Shown here piece after piece: positions 8,955-16,871 of a stretch of DNA of 64,000 bases. Made by a program: the position numbers and the translations under genes. This DNA comes from Chloroflexota bacterium (GTDB taxonomy: Bacteria > Chloroflexota > Dehalococcoidia > Lucifugimonadales > UBA3495). The stretch lies in assembly GCA_028875055.1 (NCBI GenBank), contig JAPPGG010000034.1:1-64000 (forward strand). The letters are read 5' to 3'. Every line of letters starts with the position of its first letter. Within the stretch, counting starts at the first letter, position 1. The notes below the pieces were generated by a model, which made no database searches, had not been told where the DNA came from, and saw only the letters and a list, made by a program, of their open reading frames with translations.

Positions 8955-11288
8955 TTAGGCGCCGCCGTTGTCCTTGCTCCAAAGGGCTTCCAGGACGCTT
9001 CCGGGGTTCATCGGCAGGCTGTTCAGCCGCACCCCGATGGCATCGTACAGGGCGTTGGAAATAGCCGCCATGGGAGGCACAATGCAGACCTCGCCTACGC
9101 CCCGCACCCCGTAGGGATGGTTGGGGTTGGCCACTTCGACGATTACCGTGTCAATCATTGGCAGGTCCAGGGAAGTGGGCATCCGGTAGTCCAGGTAGCT
9201 GGAATTGACCATGTGTCCCTGATCGTTGATGAAGTACTCTTCGTTCAGCGCCCAGCCGATGCCCTGGGCCACGCCGCCCTGAATCTGGCCTTCCACGTAG
9301 CTGGGGTGGATGGCCTTGCCGGCGTCCTGCAGGGCCGTGTAGCGCAGGATAGTGACCTTGCCCGTGTCCGGGTCCACTTCCAGGTCAACAATGTGGGTGC
9401 CGATGGCCGGGCCCGCGCCGGGGGGATTCACGCCCGCGCTTCCCACGATGGGGCCGCCGGTGGGCGTCTGGCGCGCGGCCATTTGCTGGAAGGTCAGCCG
9501 CAGTTCGGGATCCGACTTGTGCTGAAGCGCGCCGTCAACGTACTCGACGTCGTCGGTCGTTACTTCCCACAGCTTGGCGGCGCGTTCTATCATCTGCTGC
9601 TTGATGTCCTGGGCCGCAGTGTAGGCCGCGAAACCCGTCTTGAACGTGACGCCGCTTCCGCCGGTGTTGGAGGTGAAGCCGATGGAATCAGTATCGCCCA
9701 CGGTGGGGTTGATGTCCTCGACGGGAATGCCCAGGACCTCGGCCATCTGCTGCGATACCGAAGCGCGGGTGCCACCAATGTCCGGGGAACCCTCGGTCAG
9801 GCTGATCTTCCCATCGGGGTGCACCAGCGCCACCGCGCTGGAGGGGCCGGTATTGTTGCCCCAGAAGCCGCTGGCAACGCCGCGACCACGGAAAGGACCT
9901 TCCAGGGGCTCGGAGTAGTGGGGGTGGGCCTTGGCCGCCTCCAGGGTTTCGATAAAGCCAACCCTGGGCATGAGGGGACCGGTCACCCGCCGGGTGCCTT
10001 CCTTGGAACTGTTCAGCAGCCGGAATTCGATGGGGTCCATACCGATCTTTTCGCAGACCTCATCAATGGCCGTTTCCATGGCAAAAGCCGCCGCGGGCGA
10101 CCCGGGAGCGCGGTAGGCGGACGTCTTGGGGCGGTTGACCACAACGTCGTAGCCTTCAATATACGCGTTGGGAATGTCGTAGGCGGACATCATGCACTGG
10201 GCTCCACCGGGAACGGGGGAGCCAGGGAAAGCGCCGGCCTCGAAAATCAGGGTCGAAGTGGCGGCCGTAATTTTCCCTTCCTTGGTGGCGCCCAGCTTTA
10301 CGGTGATGTAGGTGCCGGAGGTGGGACCTGACGCCTCGAACACTTCCGTGCGGCTCATGGACATCTTCACCGGGGCGCCGGCCTTGCGGGCCAGGAGCGC
10401 GGCCACCGGCTCCATGTACATGGTCAGCTTGGCGCCAAACCCGCCCCCGATTTCCATGGGAATTGCCCGCACCTTGGATACGGGAATCCCTACCAGGCGG
10501 GCGGTATAGTCGCGGACCGTGAACTGACCCTGGCTGCTGGACCAGACTGTCAGACTCCCGTCCTCGTGCCACTGGGCAGTGCCGCTGTGGGGTTCGATGT
10601 AACCCTGGTGTACCGCCACCGTGGAAACTTCCTTTTCCACGACAACGTCAGCCTGGGCGAACCCTTCGTCCGGGTCTCCCAGCTTGAATTCAAAGTGGTT
10701 GGCGATGTTGGTGCCCCTGGCAGGGTCGTCATCGTCCAGCACGCCGCCGGCCCGAATGGCCGCGGTGGTCAGTCCGGCCAGCCGTTCGTGGACCAGGGGC
10801 GCATCTTCCTTCATCGCCTCCTTGGCGTCCATCACCGGTGTGAGGACTTCGTAGTCCACCTCGATCAGCTTGAGAGCCTCTTCAGCCACGTGGGGACTGG
10901 CGGCGGCCACGGCGGCGATGGCGTGCCCCTTGTAAAGGGCTTTGCCGTCGGCCAGGACATTGTTGCTGAGGAACTTGTAGTTGACCATAGCTCCCTCAGC
11001 CAGTTCGGAGGCGCGGCCCGAAGGCTTTAGGATATCGGCCGAGGTCACCACCGCCCGAACGCCCGGAAGGGCTTCGGCCTTGCTGGTATCGATGGACTTG
11101 ATGACCGCGTGGGCGTGAGGACTGCGCAGCATCTTTCCAAAGAGCATGCCGGGCAGGTTAATGTCAGCGCTGTAGCTGGCTTTTCCCGTCACCTTGTCAG
11201 CCCCGTCGGGCCGCACCGGCCTGGTCCCGATAACCTTGTATTCCTGGTCGTCATTGGACAGGACAATGTTGGGTTTGTAGTCGAGCAT
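8955..11288 (-). CDS. Xanthine dehydrogenase/CoxL-family molybdopterin-binding subunit
   Basis: Large catalytic subunit of a molybdenum hydroxylase. The a/b hammerhead domain occupies residues about 5-125 (DKVTGKASYSADINLPG, FGKMLRSPHAHA) and the molybdopterin-binding domain the rest (GGGFGAKL, AYRAPGSPAAAFAMETAID, and the active-site glutamate region VRGVGEVCIVPPMAA near the C-terminus). The active-site loop is AYRAPG, not the AYxCSFR of true form I CO dehydrogenase, so CO oxidation is not expected. The medium FAD and small iron-sulfur subunits are not adjacent, although they usually are; they must be encoded elsewhere. The ATG at 11288 is preferred because it follows GGAGG. Confidence 0.9.
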   Translation of the reverse strand: MLDYKPNIVLSNDDQEYKVIGTRPVRPDGADKVTGKASYSADINLPGMLFGKMLRSPHAHAVIKSIDTSKAEALPGVRAVVTSADILKPSGRASELAEGAMVNYKFLSNNVLADGKALYKGHAIAAVAAASPHVAEEALKLIEVDYEVLTPVMDAKEAMKEDAPLVHERLAGLTTAAIRAGGVLDDDDPARGTNIANHFEFKLGDPDEGFAQADVVVEKEVSTVAVHQGYIEPHSGTAQWHEDGSLTVWSSSQGQFTVRDYTARLVGIPVSKVRAIPMEIGGGFGAKLTMYMEPVAALLARKAGAPVKMSMSRTEVFEASGPTSGTYITVKLGATKEGKITAATSTLIFEAGAFPGSPVPGGAQCMMSAYDIPNAYIEGYDVVVNRPKTSAYRAPGSPAAAFAMETAIDEVCEKIGMDPIEFRLLNSSKEGTRRVTGPLMPRVGFIETLEAAKAHPHYSEPLEGPFRGRGVASGFWGNNTGPSSAVALVHPDGKISLTEGSPDIGGTRASVSQQMAEVLGIPVEDINPTVGDTDSIGFTSNTGGSGVTFKTGFAAYTAAQDIKQQMIERAAKLWEVTTDDVEYVDGALQHKSDPELRLTFQQMAARQTPTGGPIVGSAGVNPPGAGPAIGTHIVDLEVDPDTGKVTILRYTALQDAGKAIHPSYVEGQIQGGVAQGIGWALNEEYFINDQGHMVNSSYLDYRMPTSLDLPMIDTVIVEVANPNHPYGVRGVGEVCIVPPMAAISNALYDAIGVRLNSLPMNPGSVLEALWSKDNGGA

Positions 11289-11374
11289 CTGTGCCTCCAC
11301 CTACGATTTTTGGAGTTTAGACAAGTATCCAGAATATGGCGGCAAATATCAAGGGCTGCCGCCAGGTAGCATAC

Positions 11375-11480
11375 GGCAATCGCGCCTCAAAAGGGGGATG
11401 ATGCTTTAGCCAGTGGTCATGCCGCCCTGTACCAGGCCAAAGGGTTCAGAGCGACATTCAGTTAAGGCGCGTTTGCCCTG
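11375..11480. repeat. MITE-like element, copy 1 (degenerate ends)
   Basis: Terminal inverted repeat GGCAATCGCGCC at the left (11375-11386) and GGCGCGTTTGCC followed by CTG at the right, with one mismatch between the arms. The ends match those of the elements at 25880, 41782 and 59869. Confidence 0.55.
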
Positions 11481-11537
11481 GCCAGGCAGCAGAAATTTTA
11501 ACACAGAAACCGGACTGCCCCGGATGGAGTGGAGTGC

Positions 11538-12335
11538 CTAGTCCAGCGGCCTTCCCCGCCAGTACCTGGTGGGACGGGATGGTGGGTCTGAGCCCCTCGT
11601 GGGCAGGGGAGGCTGACCGGAGAACAGCCGGTACAAGGCAATGATAATGGCCCCAGCCACAAATCCGCCCACGTGGGCCCAGAAGGCCACGCTGACTTGA
11701 GCGGATATGCCAATTGAAAGCAGCGCCTGCACCAGCTGCCACACGAACCAGAAACCCAGGAGCCACAATGCCGAGATCCGTATTACGGTTATGAAATAGA
11801 AAATTATGAGGGAGTTAATCCGGTTCCTGGGGTACAGCAGCAGGTACGCCCCCATTACGCCGGCGATGGCGCCGCTGGCGCCGACCAGGGGTATGGCTGA
11901 AGTGGGCTCCACCACCCAGTGGCACAGAGTCGCCGCTACCCCCGTAACCACGTAGAAGGCCAGATACTTAAGGTGCCCGAGCCTGGCTTCGATGTTGCTG
12001 CCAAACACCCACAGGAACATCATATTGCCTGCCAGGTGCAATAACCCGCCGTGGATAAACATCGAAGTGAGGATGGTGCCCCAGGTCGGAATGGGAGACT
12101 CAATGTCTCCCGGCGACAGGAAGGACTGGTAGGCCGCTCCCTCCGTCAGTTCGACCGGTATGAACCCCCACGTCAGGAAGAAGATGGTCAGGCGCAGGCT
12201 GTCCCCGCCGAACAGGAACCCCAACCCGCCCAGCATCAACTCATAAAGGAAGACCAGCAGATTGAGCCCGATAATGACCTTGTTTACCGGGGCAAAGGGC
12301 TTTTGAGGAGCGTCAGCGTCGGAGAGGGGAATCAA
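11538..12335 (-). CDS. Rhomboid family intramembrane serine protease
   Basis: Six- to seven-helix membrane protease that cuts transmembrane substrates. Visible hallmarks are HLAGNMMFLWVFGSNIE (the oxyanion asparagine region), the nucleophile motif GASGAIAGVMGAYLLLYP with serine near residue 155, and the catalytic histidine in FWAHVGGFVAGAI near residue 222. The length of 265 aa is standard. The only start in frame is TTG with poor SD, so the exact N-terminus is uncertain. The C-terminal tail beyond about residue 240 is proline-rich and cytoplasmic. Confidence 0.88.
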   Translation of the reverse strand: MIPLSDADAPQKPFAPVNKVIIGLNLLVFLYELMLGGLGFLFGGDSLRLTIFFLTWGFIPVELTEGAAYQSFLSPGDIESPIPTWGTILTSMFIHGGLLHLAGNMMFLWVFGSNIEARLGHLKYLAFYVVTGVAATLCHWVVEPTSAIPLVGASGAIAGVMGAYLLLYPRNRINSLIIFYFITVIRISALWLLGFWFVWQLVQALLSIGISAQVSVAFWAHVGGFVAGAIIIALYRLFSGQPPLPTRGSDPPSRPTRYWRGRPLD

Positions 12336-12497
12336 TTAATGCGTGACCTCCGCTCCCAGGAGTTGGCATTCCTGCCGAAGACCGCTGCCTGTGAACGCTT
12401 GAGGACGCATCCAGCCCCGTGACCGGAAAGACCGTCCCGAAATTGGTCAAGTGACGATGATCAGGCATCTGAGGAGTCAATTGCTGGGGAAGAGGCG

Positions 12498-12524
12498 GCG
12501 TGCCGGCTGTCTAAGCCGGCACGC
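12498..12524. terminator. GC-rich hairpin overlapping the stop of the cytidylate-kinase-like gene
   Basis: Perfect 10-bp inverted repeat GCGTGCCGGC / GCCGGCACGC with a 7-nt loop that contains the stop codon of the neighbouring minus-strand gene. No T-run follows on either strand, so termination is possible but not certain. Confidence 0.4.
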
Positions 12525-13233
12525 TCTCGGCGGAATGCATCAGGTCTTCAACTGCGTGGACTACCATCTCTGCCGCGACTTCCGGGCGGATCCTGGCGGC
12601 GTTCAGCACCAGGTGAAACAGTTCAGAGTCGTTGGCGTTGACCCCGAAGAACTTCCTGAAGAAGGCTATTCTGGCCTGTTCCAGCTCGGCCACGAACCGG
12701 GCGGCCTCTTCCCGGTCGTAGTGTTCCCTGGCCATGATGTTTTCAATCCTGGATTCCAGCGGGGCCAGCATGCCCACATGCAGCGCTCCGGGAAAGTCCG
12801 ACAGGATCATGTTGCCGGCCCTGCCGATGATCACCACGTTTCCGCTGCCGGCCAGTTCCGTGATTACAGCGCTGGTGGCCTCAATGAAGGCCTTGTCGTT
12901 CACCGTCTGCGTAGCCGAGGGCGACTCCCCCAGCAGCTCGGTGTAGGTCTCGGCCGGCAGCATCTCGGTACCGTGACCAAAATAGGGCTCGCCACCCACG
13001 CCTGATATGGCCGAACGCTCCAGCATGGTCTGGAGAAAACGTCCCAGCCGCTCCCGGAAGGGGATTATCCGCTGCTCCTTTTCCACCAGGTTGCCGACGG
13101 GAGAACCAATGCGGCGGGCGGCTTCGGCCAGCACCATCCGGTCCACGTAGTCTATGCCCAGGCGCTCCGCCACCAATTGGCCTACTTCAAAGCTGCCGCT
13201 GCCGATGGGGCCGTTGATAGTTATTACTGGCAT
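12511..13233 (-). CDS. Cytidylate kinase-like family protein
   Basis: P-loop nucleotide kinase related to AAK/cytidylate-kinase-like proteins. The N-terminus ITINGPIGSGSFEVGQLVAERLG carries a modified Walker A (GPIGSGS instead of GxxGxGKS/T: the usual lysine is absent), followed by YVDRMVLAEAARRIG. The central GNVVIIGRAGNMILSDFPGALHVG and the LID-like region with ARMAREHYDREEAARF pattern agree with this family. The ATG at 13233 is used since GGGGAGG lies 8 bases upstream, and two earlier in-frame starts are too close to it. The lost P-loop lysine raises doubt about kinase activity. Confidence 0.82.
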   Translation of the reverse strand: MPVITINGPIGSGSFEVGQLVAERLGIDYVDRMVLAEAARRIGSPVGNLVEKEQRIIPFRERLGRFLQTMLERSAISGVGGEPYFGHGTEMLPAETYTELLGESPSATQTVNDKAFIEATSAVITELAGSGNVVIIGRAGNMILSDFPGALHVGMLAPLESRIENIMAREHYDREEAARFVAELEQARIAFFRKFFGVNANDSELFHLVLNAARIRPEVAAEMVVHAVEDLMHSAESVPA

Positions 13234-13308
13234 TGTCATCACCTCCCCGGGTCGTGATGTGGGAAATCAGTCTTAAACAGGTCGATTGCTCTCTGCGTTC
13301 CGGGAGAT

Positions 13309-13899
13309 TCAGCCTCCGGGCTCATCCGACTCCATCAGCCGGTTGCGCCGCCGGAGATACTCATCGGACAGCAGCCCCATGGCAAAGGAGTCATACCAGG
13401 TATCTCCCTTGCGGTGCGTTTTTCTAAAGTGACCCTCCAGCACAAACCCCACGTGCCGGCAAAGCCGCAGAGCGTGCTCGTTGTATTCCGGCACATCCAC
13501 CCACACCCGGTGGAGGCCGTATGAATCGTAGGCTTCATCCAGAAGCGCCACCAGGGCCGAGGTGCCGTAGTGGTGGTGCCAGAGGTCCTTGCGGCCGATA
13601 ATCAGGAGCAACTGGGCTTCCAGGAGCGGCCACTCGAATTCCAGCTGGCCCTCCCCGATATGCTCTCCCTCGCTGGAGTACACCGAAAAAACCTTGCGAT
13701 GTTCTTCATCGGGAATTGACCGGTCCCACTCCGATTCCGGCGCGTTCAATACGTCAGTTGGCGAGTAACCCATGTGAAGGGGTTCGCCGTTCTCATCTTC
13801 CCCGAACCACAGTGAATTTACCTCGGGGTCATTGAGCCATTCGGCAACGCGTTCCACGTCCTCGCGAGTCAGTGAATTAAGCTGTATTTGTGGAAACAT
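13309..13899 (-). CDS. GNAT family N-acetyltransferase (RimJ/RimL type)
   Basis: Acetyl-CoA-dependent acetyltransferase. The order of elements is typical of the RimJ/RimL group: N-terminal LTREDVERVAEWLNDPEV, a central acidic strand region, then IGRKDLWHHHYGTSALVALLDEA (acetyl-CoA-binding turn) and LHRVWVDVPEYNEHALRLCRHVGFVLEGHFRK. Length 196 aa is normal. The acceptor (ribosomal protein, antibiotic or other amine) cannot be told from the sequence. Confidence 0.88.
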   Translation of the reverse strand: MFPQIQLNSLTREDVERVAEWLNDPEVNSLWFGEDENGEPLHMGYSPTDVLNAPESEWDRSIPDEEHRKVFSVYSSEGEHIGEGQLEFEWPLLEAQLLLIIGRKDLWHHHYGTSALVALLDEAYDSYGLHRVWVDVPEYNEHALRLCRHVGFVLEGHFRKTHRKGDTWYDSFAMGLLSDEYLRRRNRLMESDEPGG

Positions 13900-14305
13900 G
13901 GCAGCACCCCGCCAGGTAATTGGGTCAATCCGTCATTCGAAACAGTCTGGCAATTTTAGCTAGAACCTAGTCCTAAAGCTAGTATCTATCAATAGTTAAT
14001 CAAAATCAATCCGCATAATAGGTAAAATCATAAATTGCCAAACATCGCGCCAGAAAACGGGCAAGAAGCAAGGGCAGACCCGAAAATCGAACCTGCCCGC
14101 GGGTTTCCAGGGCCACAGCATTTGGAATGGTGTTATGGCGGTGTAACGAAGCCGGAAGGTTGAATAAGCGGCTGGGCAATCGTACCTGGGCTCTCGTAGA
14201 GCCTTTGACGTTCACGAGACAGCCACCCAATGGATGAAGCGGAATACAATCCGCCGGGAGTTTGCACTCCCGGCGCTTCTTGCAAACTGAGTGCGGCGGA
14301 TGTGA
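13900..14305. other. Intergenic region between the acetyltransferase and aroG
   Basis: About 400 bases without a convincing gene. Positions 13950-14060 are unusually AT-rich and could hold the acetyltransferase promoter on the minus strand (a TTGATA-like and TAGGTT-like pair can be found). At 14253-14274 there is a perfect GCCGGGAG / CTCCCGGC hairpin just after the aroG stop, a possible terminator but lacking a T-run. Short ORFs here look random. Confidence 0.5.
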
Positions 14306-15376
14306 CTAGACGGGAGTGGAGACGAGGCCACCCATGGCCTCGTAGGCCCAATTTAGCAACTCCTCAGTCTCCCCCCAACCGATACAAGCGTCGGTGATGG
14401 AGACGCCGTACTGCAACTGGGACAGATCTTCGCAGAGGCGCTGGCTGCCCTCATTGAGGTTACTCTCCAGCATCGCGCCAAAAATGTCATTATCCCCACT
14501 GACCCTCTGGGAAACGACATCCTTGAAAGCGCTGGCCTGCTGCTTGTGGTCCTTGTTGGAGTTGCCGTGGCTGCAGTCAACCATGAGCTGGGAGCGAACG
14601 CCTGCCTTCCCCAGTCGGTTCTTGGCCTCAGCGATAGCTTCAATTCCAAAATTGGGACCCGCATTGCCGCCACGGAGCACCAGGTGCCCGTCGGGGTTGC
14701 CGGTGGTGCGGATGAGGGACGTCTGGCCATCGACGTCCATACCCAGAAACCCATGAGGGCTGCTGGCGGACAGCATAGCATCGACGGCTACCTGCGCATT
14801 GCCGTCGGTGCCGTTCTTGAAACCAACAGGCATACTCAGACCGCTGGCCATCTGTCGGTGAATCTGGCTTTCCGTGGTGCGAGCACCGATGGTACCCCAG
14901 GTTATCAGGCCAGCCAGATATTGGGGAACAACCGGGTCGAGGAACTCGGTGCCCGCGTACATCCCCATCTCACCGATCTCGAGAAGCAGCGAGCGGGCGG
15001 TGCGGAGTCCGGCCTCGATGTCGAATGAGTCATCCAGGTGGGGGTCATAAATGAGGCCCTTCCAGCCAACGGTCGTGCGGGGCTTTTCAAAATAGACCCG
15101 CATCACGATGAGAAGACGGTCGCTGAGTTTATCGGACAGTTCCTTGAGGCGGCCCGCATACTCCAGGGCAGATTCCTTGCTGTGGATGGAGCAGGGCCCA
15201 ACTACAAGAAACAGCCTGCTATCCTCACCATTGAGAACCTTTCGCAGTTGTTCCCTGCCTTCCAAGACAGTTTCTTCCACCATGGGAGTTATGGGGAGGG
15301 CATTGATGAGATTTCGCGGTGTGGTAAGGGGCTGCATGGACTCGATGTGTACGTCTCTGGTTGCAGATTGTTGCAC
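14306..15376 (-). CDS. aroG: 3-deoxy-7-phosphoheptulonate (DAHP) synthase, class I
   Basis: First enzyme of the shikimate pathway, condensing phosphoenolpyruvate and erythrose 4-phosphate. Motifs of the AroFGH class are plain: LFLVVGPCSIHSKESALEYA, RVYFEKPRTTVGWKGLIYDP and PHGFLGMDVDGQTS with the C-terminal MVDCSHGNSNKDH metal-binding histidine. The GTG at 15376 follows GGAAGGG at 6 bases, which beats the longer frame at 15433; this gives 356 aa, the usual length. It lies downstream of trpA and aroH and is preceded by a leader peptide with an overlapping terminator, so it is probably controlled by aromatic amino acid supply. Confidence 0.95.
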   Translation of the reverse strand: MQQSATRDVHIESMQPLTTPRNLINALPITPMVEETVLEGREQLRKVLNGEDSRLFLVVGPCSIHSKESALEYAGRLKELSDKLSDRLLIVMRVYFEKPRTTVGWKGLIYDPHLDDSFDIEAGLRTARSLLLEIGEMGMYAGTEFLDPVVPQYLAGLITWGTIGARTTESQIHRQMASGLSMPVGFKNGTDGNAQVAVDAMLSASSPHGFLGMDVDGQTSLIRTTGNPDGHLVLRGGNAGPNFGIEAIAEAKNRLGKAGVRSQLMVDCSHGNSNKDHKQQASAFKDVVSQRVSGDNDIFGAMLESNLNEGSQRLCEDLSQLQYGVSITDACIGWGETEELLNWAYEAMGGLVSTPV

Positions 15377-15472
15377 GGTATCCCTTCCGAATGAATATAA
15401 ATGTAGTGGTTCAGGTAACGGTCTTACATCCACCCTTAGTTGGCGAAAACCTGTCCGGGTTGAAAAATCCTT

Positions 15473-15523
15473 CTATGCAAAAAGACAAACGGCCCGAGGG
15501 CCGTAGTAGAAGCGGCTAATCAT
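15473..15523 (-). CDS. Leader peptide of the aroG attenuator (16 aa, Phe-Tyr-Tyr)
   Basis: A tiny ORF, MISRFYYGPRAVCLFA, lies between aroH and aroG. Its codons 5-7 are Phe-Tyr-Tyr, and the second Tyr codon shares its last two bases with the 5' arm of the terminator hairpin at 15489-15504. The peptide ends about 100 bases before the aroG start. This is the classic arrangement for ribosome-mediated attenuation by an aromatic amino acid: stalling at scarce Tyr (or Phe) codons would cover the hairpin's 5' arm and let transcription continue. From memory, an F-Y-Y leader (AroR) is described ahead of the DAHP synthase gene in Corynebacterium glutamicum. No strong SD precedes the ATG. Confidence 0.75.
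   Translation of the reverse strand: MISRFYYGPRAVCLFA
15478..15504 (-). terminator. Attenuator/terminator in front of aroG
   Basis: On the minus strand ACGGCCC / GGGCCGT (7 bp, 2-nt loop) is followed by TTGTCTTTTT. It lies inside the leader-peptide frame, after aroH and before aroG. It could be a plain terminator of trpA-aroH, but its overlap with the Tyr codons points to attenuation. Confidence 0.8.
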
Positions 15524-15567
15524 CGAAGGGGTTTCTATTTTCCAGGTGTCAACTACCGAACTAGGCA

Positions 15568-15939
15568 TTACGTGGTTACTACGCCGCTAAGACGGAGAAT
15601 CTCTGTTCCCTTGAGGTAAATATTGCTCAACTCGTCGGGTTCTTTTTCAGTGTTAATTAGTATAAGCACGCGAATGCAACTCGGCAAGGAGTTGGGTACC
15701 GCAATTTCGGTGGCGCACATCAATGCCGTATTGTTCCAGCCCAGTTGTCGCGCTGCGGCAGCGGGGAAAGCGGCATTCAGGTCGGGCGTAACCGTGAAGT
15801 ACGCCATGGCCACATCCTTTTCAACGATGCCGTTTGCCTCGATCAATTGCTGCAGCATTTCTCGGGTAGCGCCGTAGATCTCTTCCTCGGTGTTGGCCTC
15901 AGATCTGGTCGCTCCCCTTAGCCCGCGGCATACGATCAT
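15568..15939 (-). CDS. aroH: Chorismate mutase, AroH class
   Basis: Converts chorismate to prephenate, the branch point to Phe and Tyr. It matches the trimeric Bacillus-type AroH fold: VCRGLRGATRSEANTEEEI (catalytic Arg in RGxRGAT), TPDLNAAFPAAAARQLGW, and SCIRVLILINT (second active-site Arg) with NIYLKG near the end carrying the active-site Tyr. 123 aa is the normal length. The start overlaps the trpA stop as ATGA, implying translational coupling. Confidence 0.95.
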   Translation of the reverse strand: MIVCRGLRGATRSEANTEEEIYGATREMLQQLIEANGIVEKDVAMAYFTVTPDLNAAFPAAAARQLGWNNTALMCATEIAVPNSLPSCIRVLILINTEKEPDELSNIYLKGTEILRLSGVVTT

Positions 15940-16760
15940 GGCTTGGCTCCTCCCGCAGATGACTGCTTTCTTCCTGCCAGCTCCGCCACCAGGTTGCTGG
16001 CCCTTTCAACCAGCTGGTCACGCGGCGATTCTAGCATTGTCCGAATCAGTGCGCTACCCACCACCGCCGCATCAGCTTCCCTGCATACCGTCTCCACATG
16101 CTCGCGCCTGGAAATGCCGAAACCAATGGTAAGGGGCAGGTCAGTGTACCGCCGCACCCGCTTCAGGATGTCAAACCCCGACTGGGCCACCTGGCCCCGG
16201 GCGCCCGTAATTCCGGTCAGGCTCACGCAATAGATGAAGCCGGAACTGATCCCCACGGCGGTCTTGATACTCTCGTCAGTACTGGTGGGCGCCAGCAGCG
16301 GCACTATGTGCACGTCGCGGGCATTGCACTGCTCATACAGTGGCCCCGATTCCTCGGCCGGCAGGTCCACCGGAATGATTCCGTCAATGCCGCAGTCCGC
16401 CGCCCGCTGCGCGAAGCGCTCCAGTCCGTAGGTGTAAACGGGGTTGTAATAAGTCATTAGAATCAGGGGCGTTTCCGGCACCTTGTCCCTGACCTGCGCC
16501 GCCATATCCAGGCAATCGTCCGGTGTAATGCCCCTTTCCAGCGCGCGGAAGCTGGACTCCTGTATTACCGGCCCGTCCGCCAGGGGGTCGCTGAAGGGAA
16601 TGGAGAATTCAATGCCGTCGGCTCCCGCTTCAGCCAATGCCGGCACCAGTTCCAGCGTGGCCTCCAGGTCGGGAAAGCCCGTGGTCAGATAAACCAGCAG
16701 GCCAGGCCGGGCCTCCCTTTTGATAGCCTCAAATTTCTCCCTGATTCGGTCCTTGCTCAT
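15936..16760 (-). CDS. trpA: Tryptophan synthase alpha subunit
   Basis: Cleaves indole-3-glycerol phosphate to indole and glyceraldehyde 3-phosphate. The TIM-barrel hallmarks are present: ADGIEFSIPFSDPLADGPVIQ (catalytic Glu and phosphate-site region), YYNPVYTYG, GIDGIIPVDLPAEES (catalytic Asp) and the YCVSLTGITGARG phosphate loop. 274 aa is typical. No trpB lies next to it, although the two are usually adjacent; here trpA heads a trpA-aroH-(leader)-aroG unit instead. SD is GGGGA close to the ATG. Confidence 0.95.
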   Translation of the reverse strand: MSKDRIREKFEAIKREARPGLLVYLTTGFPDLEATLELVPALAEAGADGIEFSIPFSDPLADGPVIQESSFRALERGITPDDCLDMAAQVRDKVPETPLILMTYYNPVYTYGLERFAQRAADCGIDGIIPVDLPAEESGPLYEQCNARDVHIVPLLAPTSTDESIKTAVGISSGFIYCVSLTGITGARGQVAQSGFDILKRVRRYTDLPLTIGFGISRREHVETVCREADAAVVGSALIRTMLESPRDQLVERASNLVAELAGRKQSSAGGAKP

Positions 16761-16871
16761 TCCCCGGCAATCCGCAAATGGTCAGGTACGCCCGACCCCT
16801 TCTACGCAACCCACGCTCTGCCTGTTTCGGCGCCCTGCCGTTGGAACTCTAGCCCAACTGTATTCCGTTGT

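Noticed and set aside
15547-15552. TTGACA as a -35 for a promoter directly ahead of the aro leader peptide
   Set aside because: No -10-like hexamer occurs at 16-18 bases, so read-through from aroH is at least as likely.
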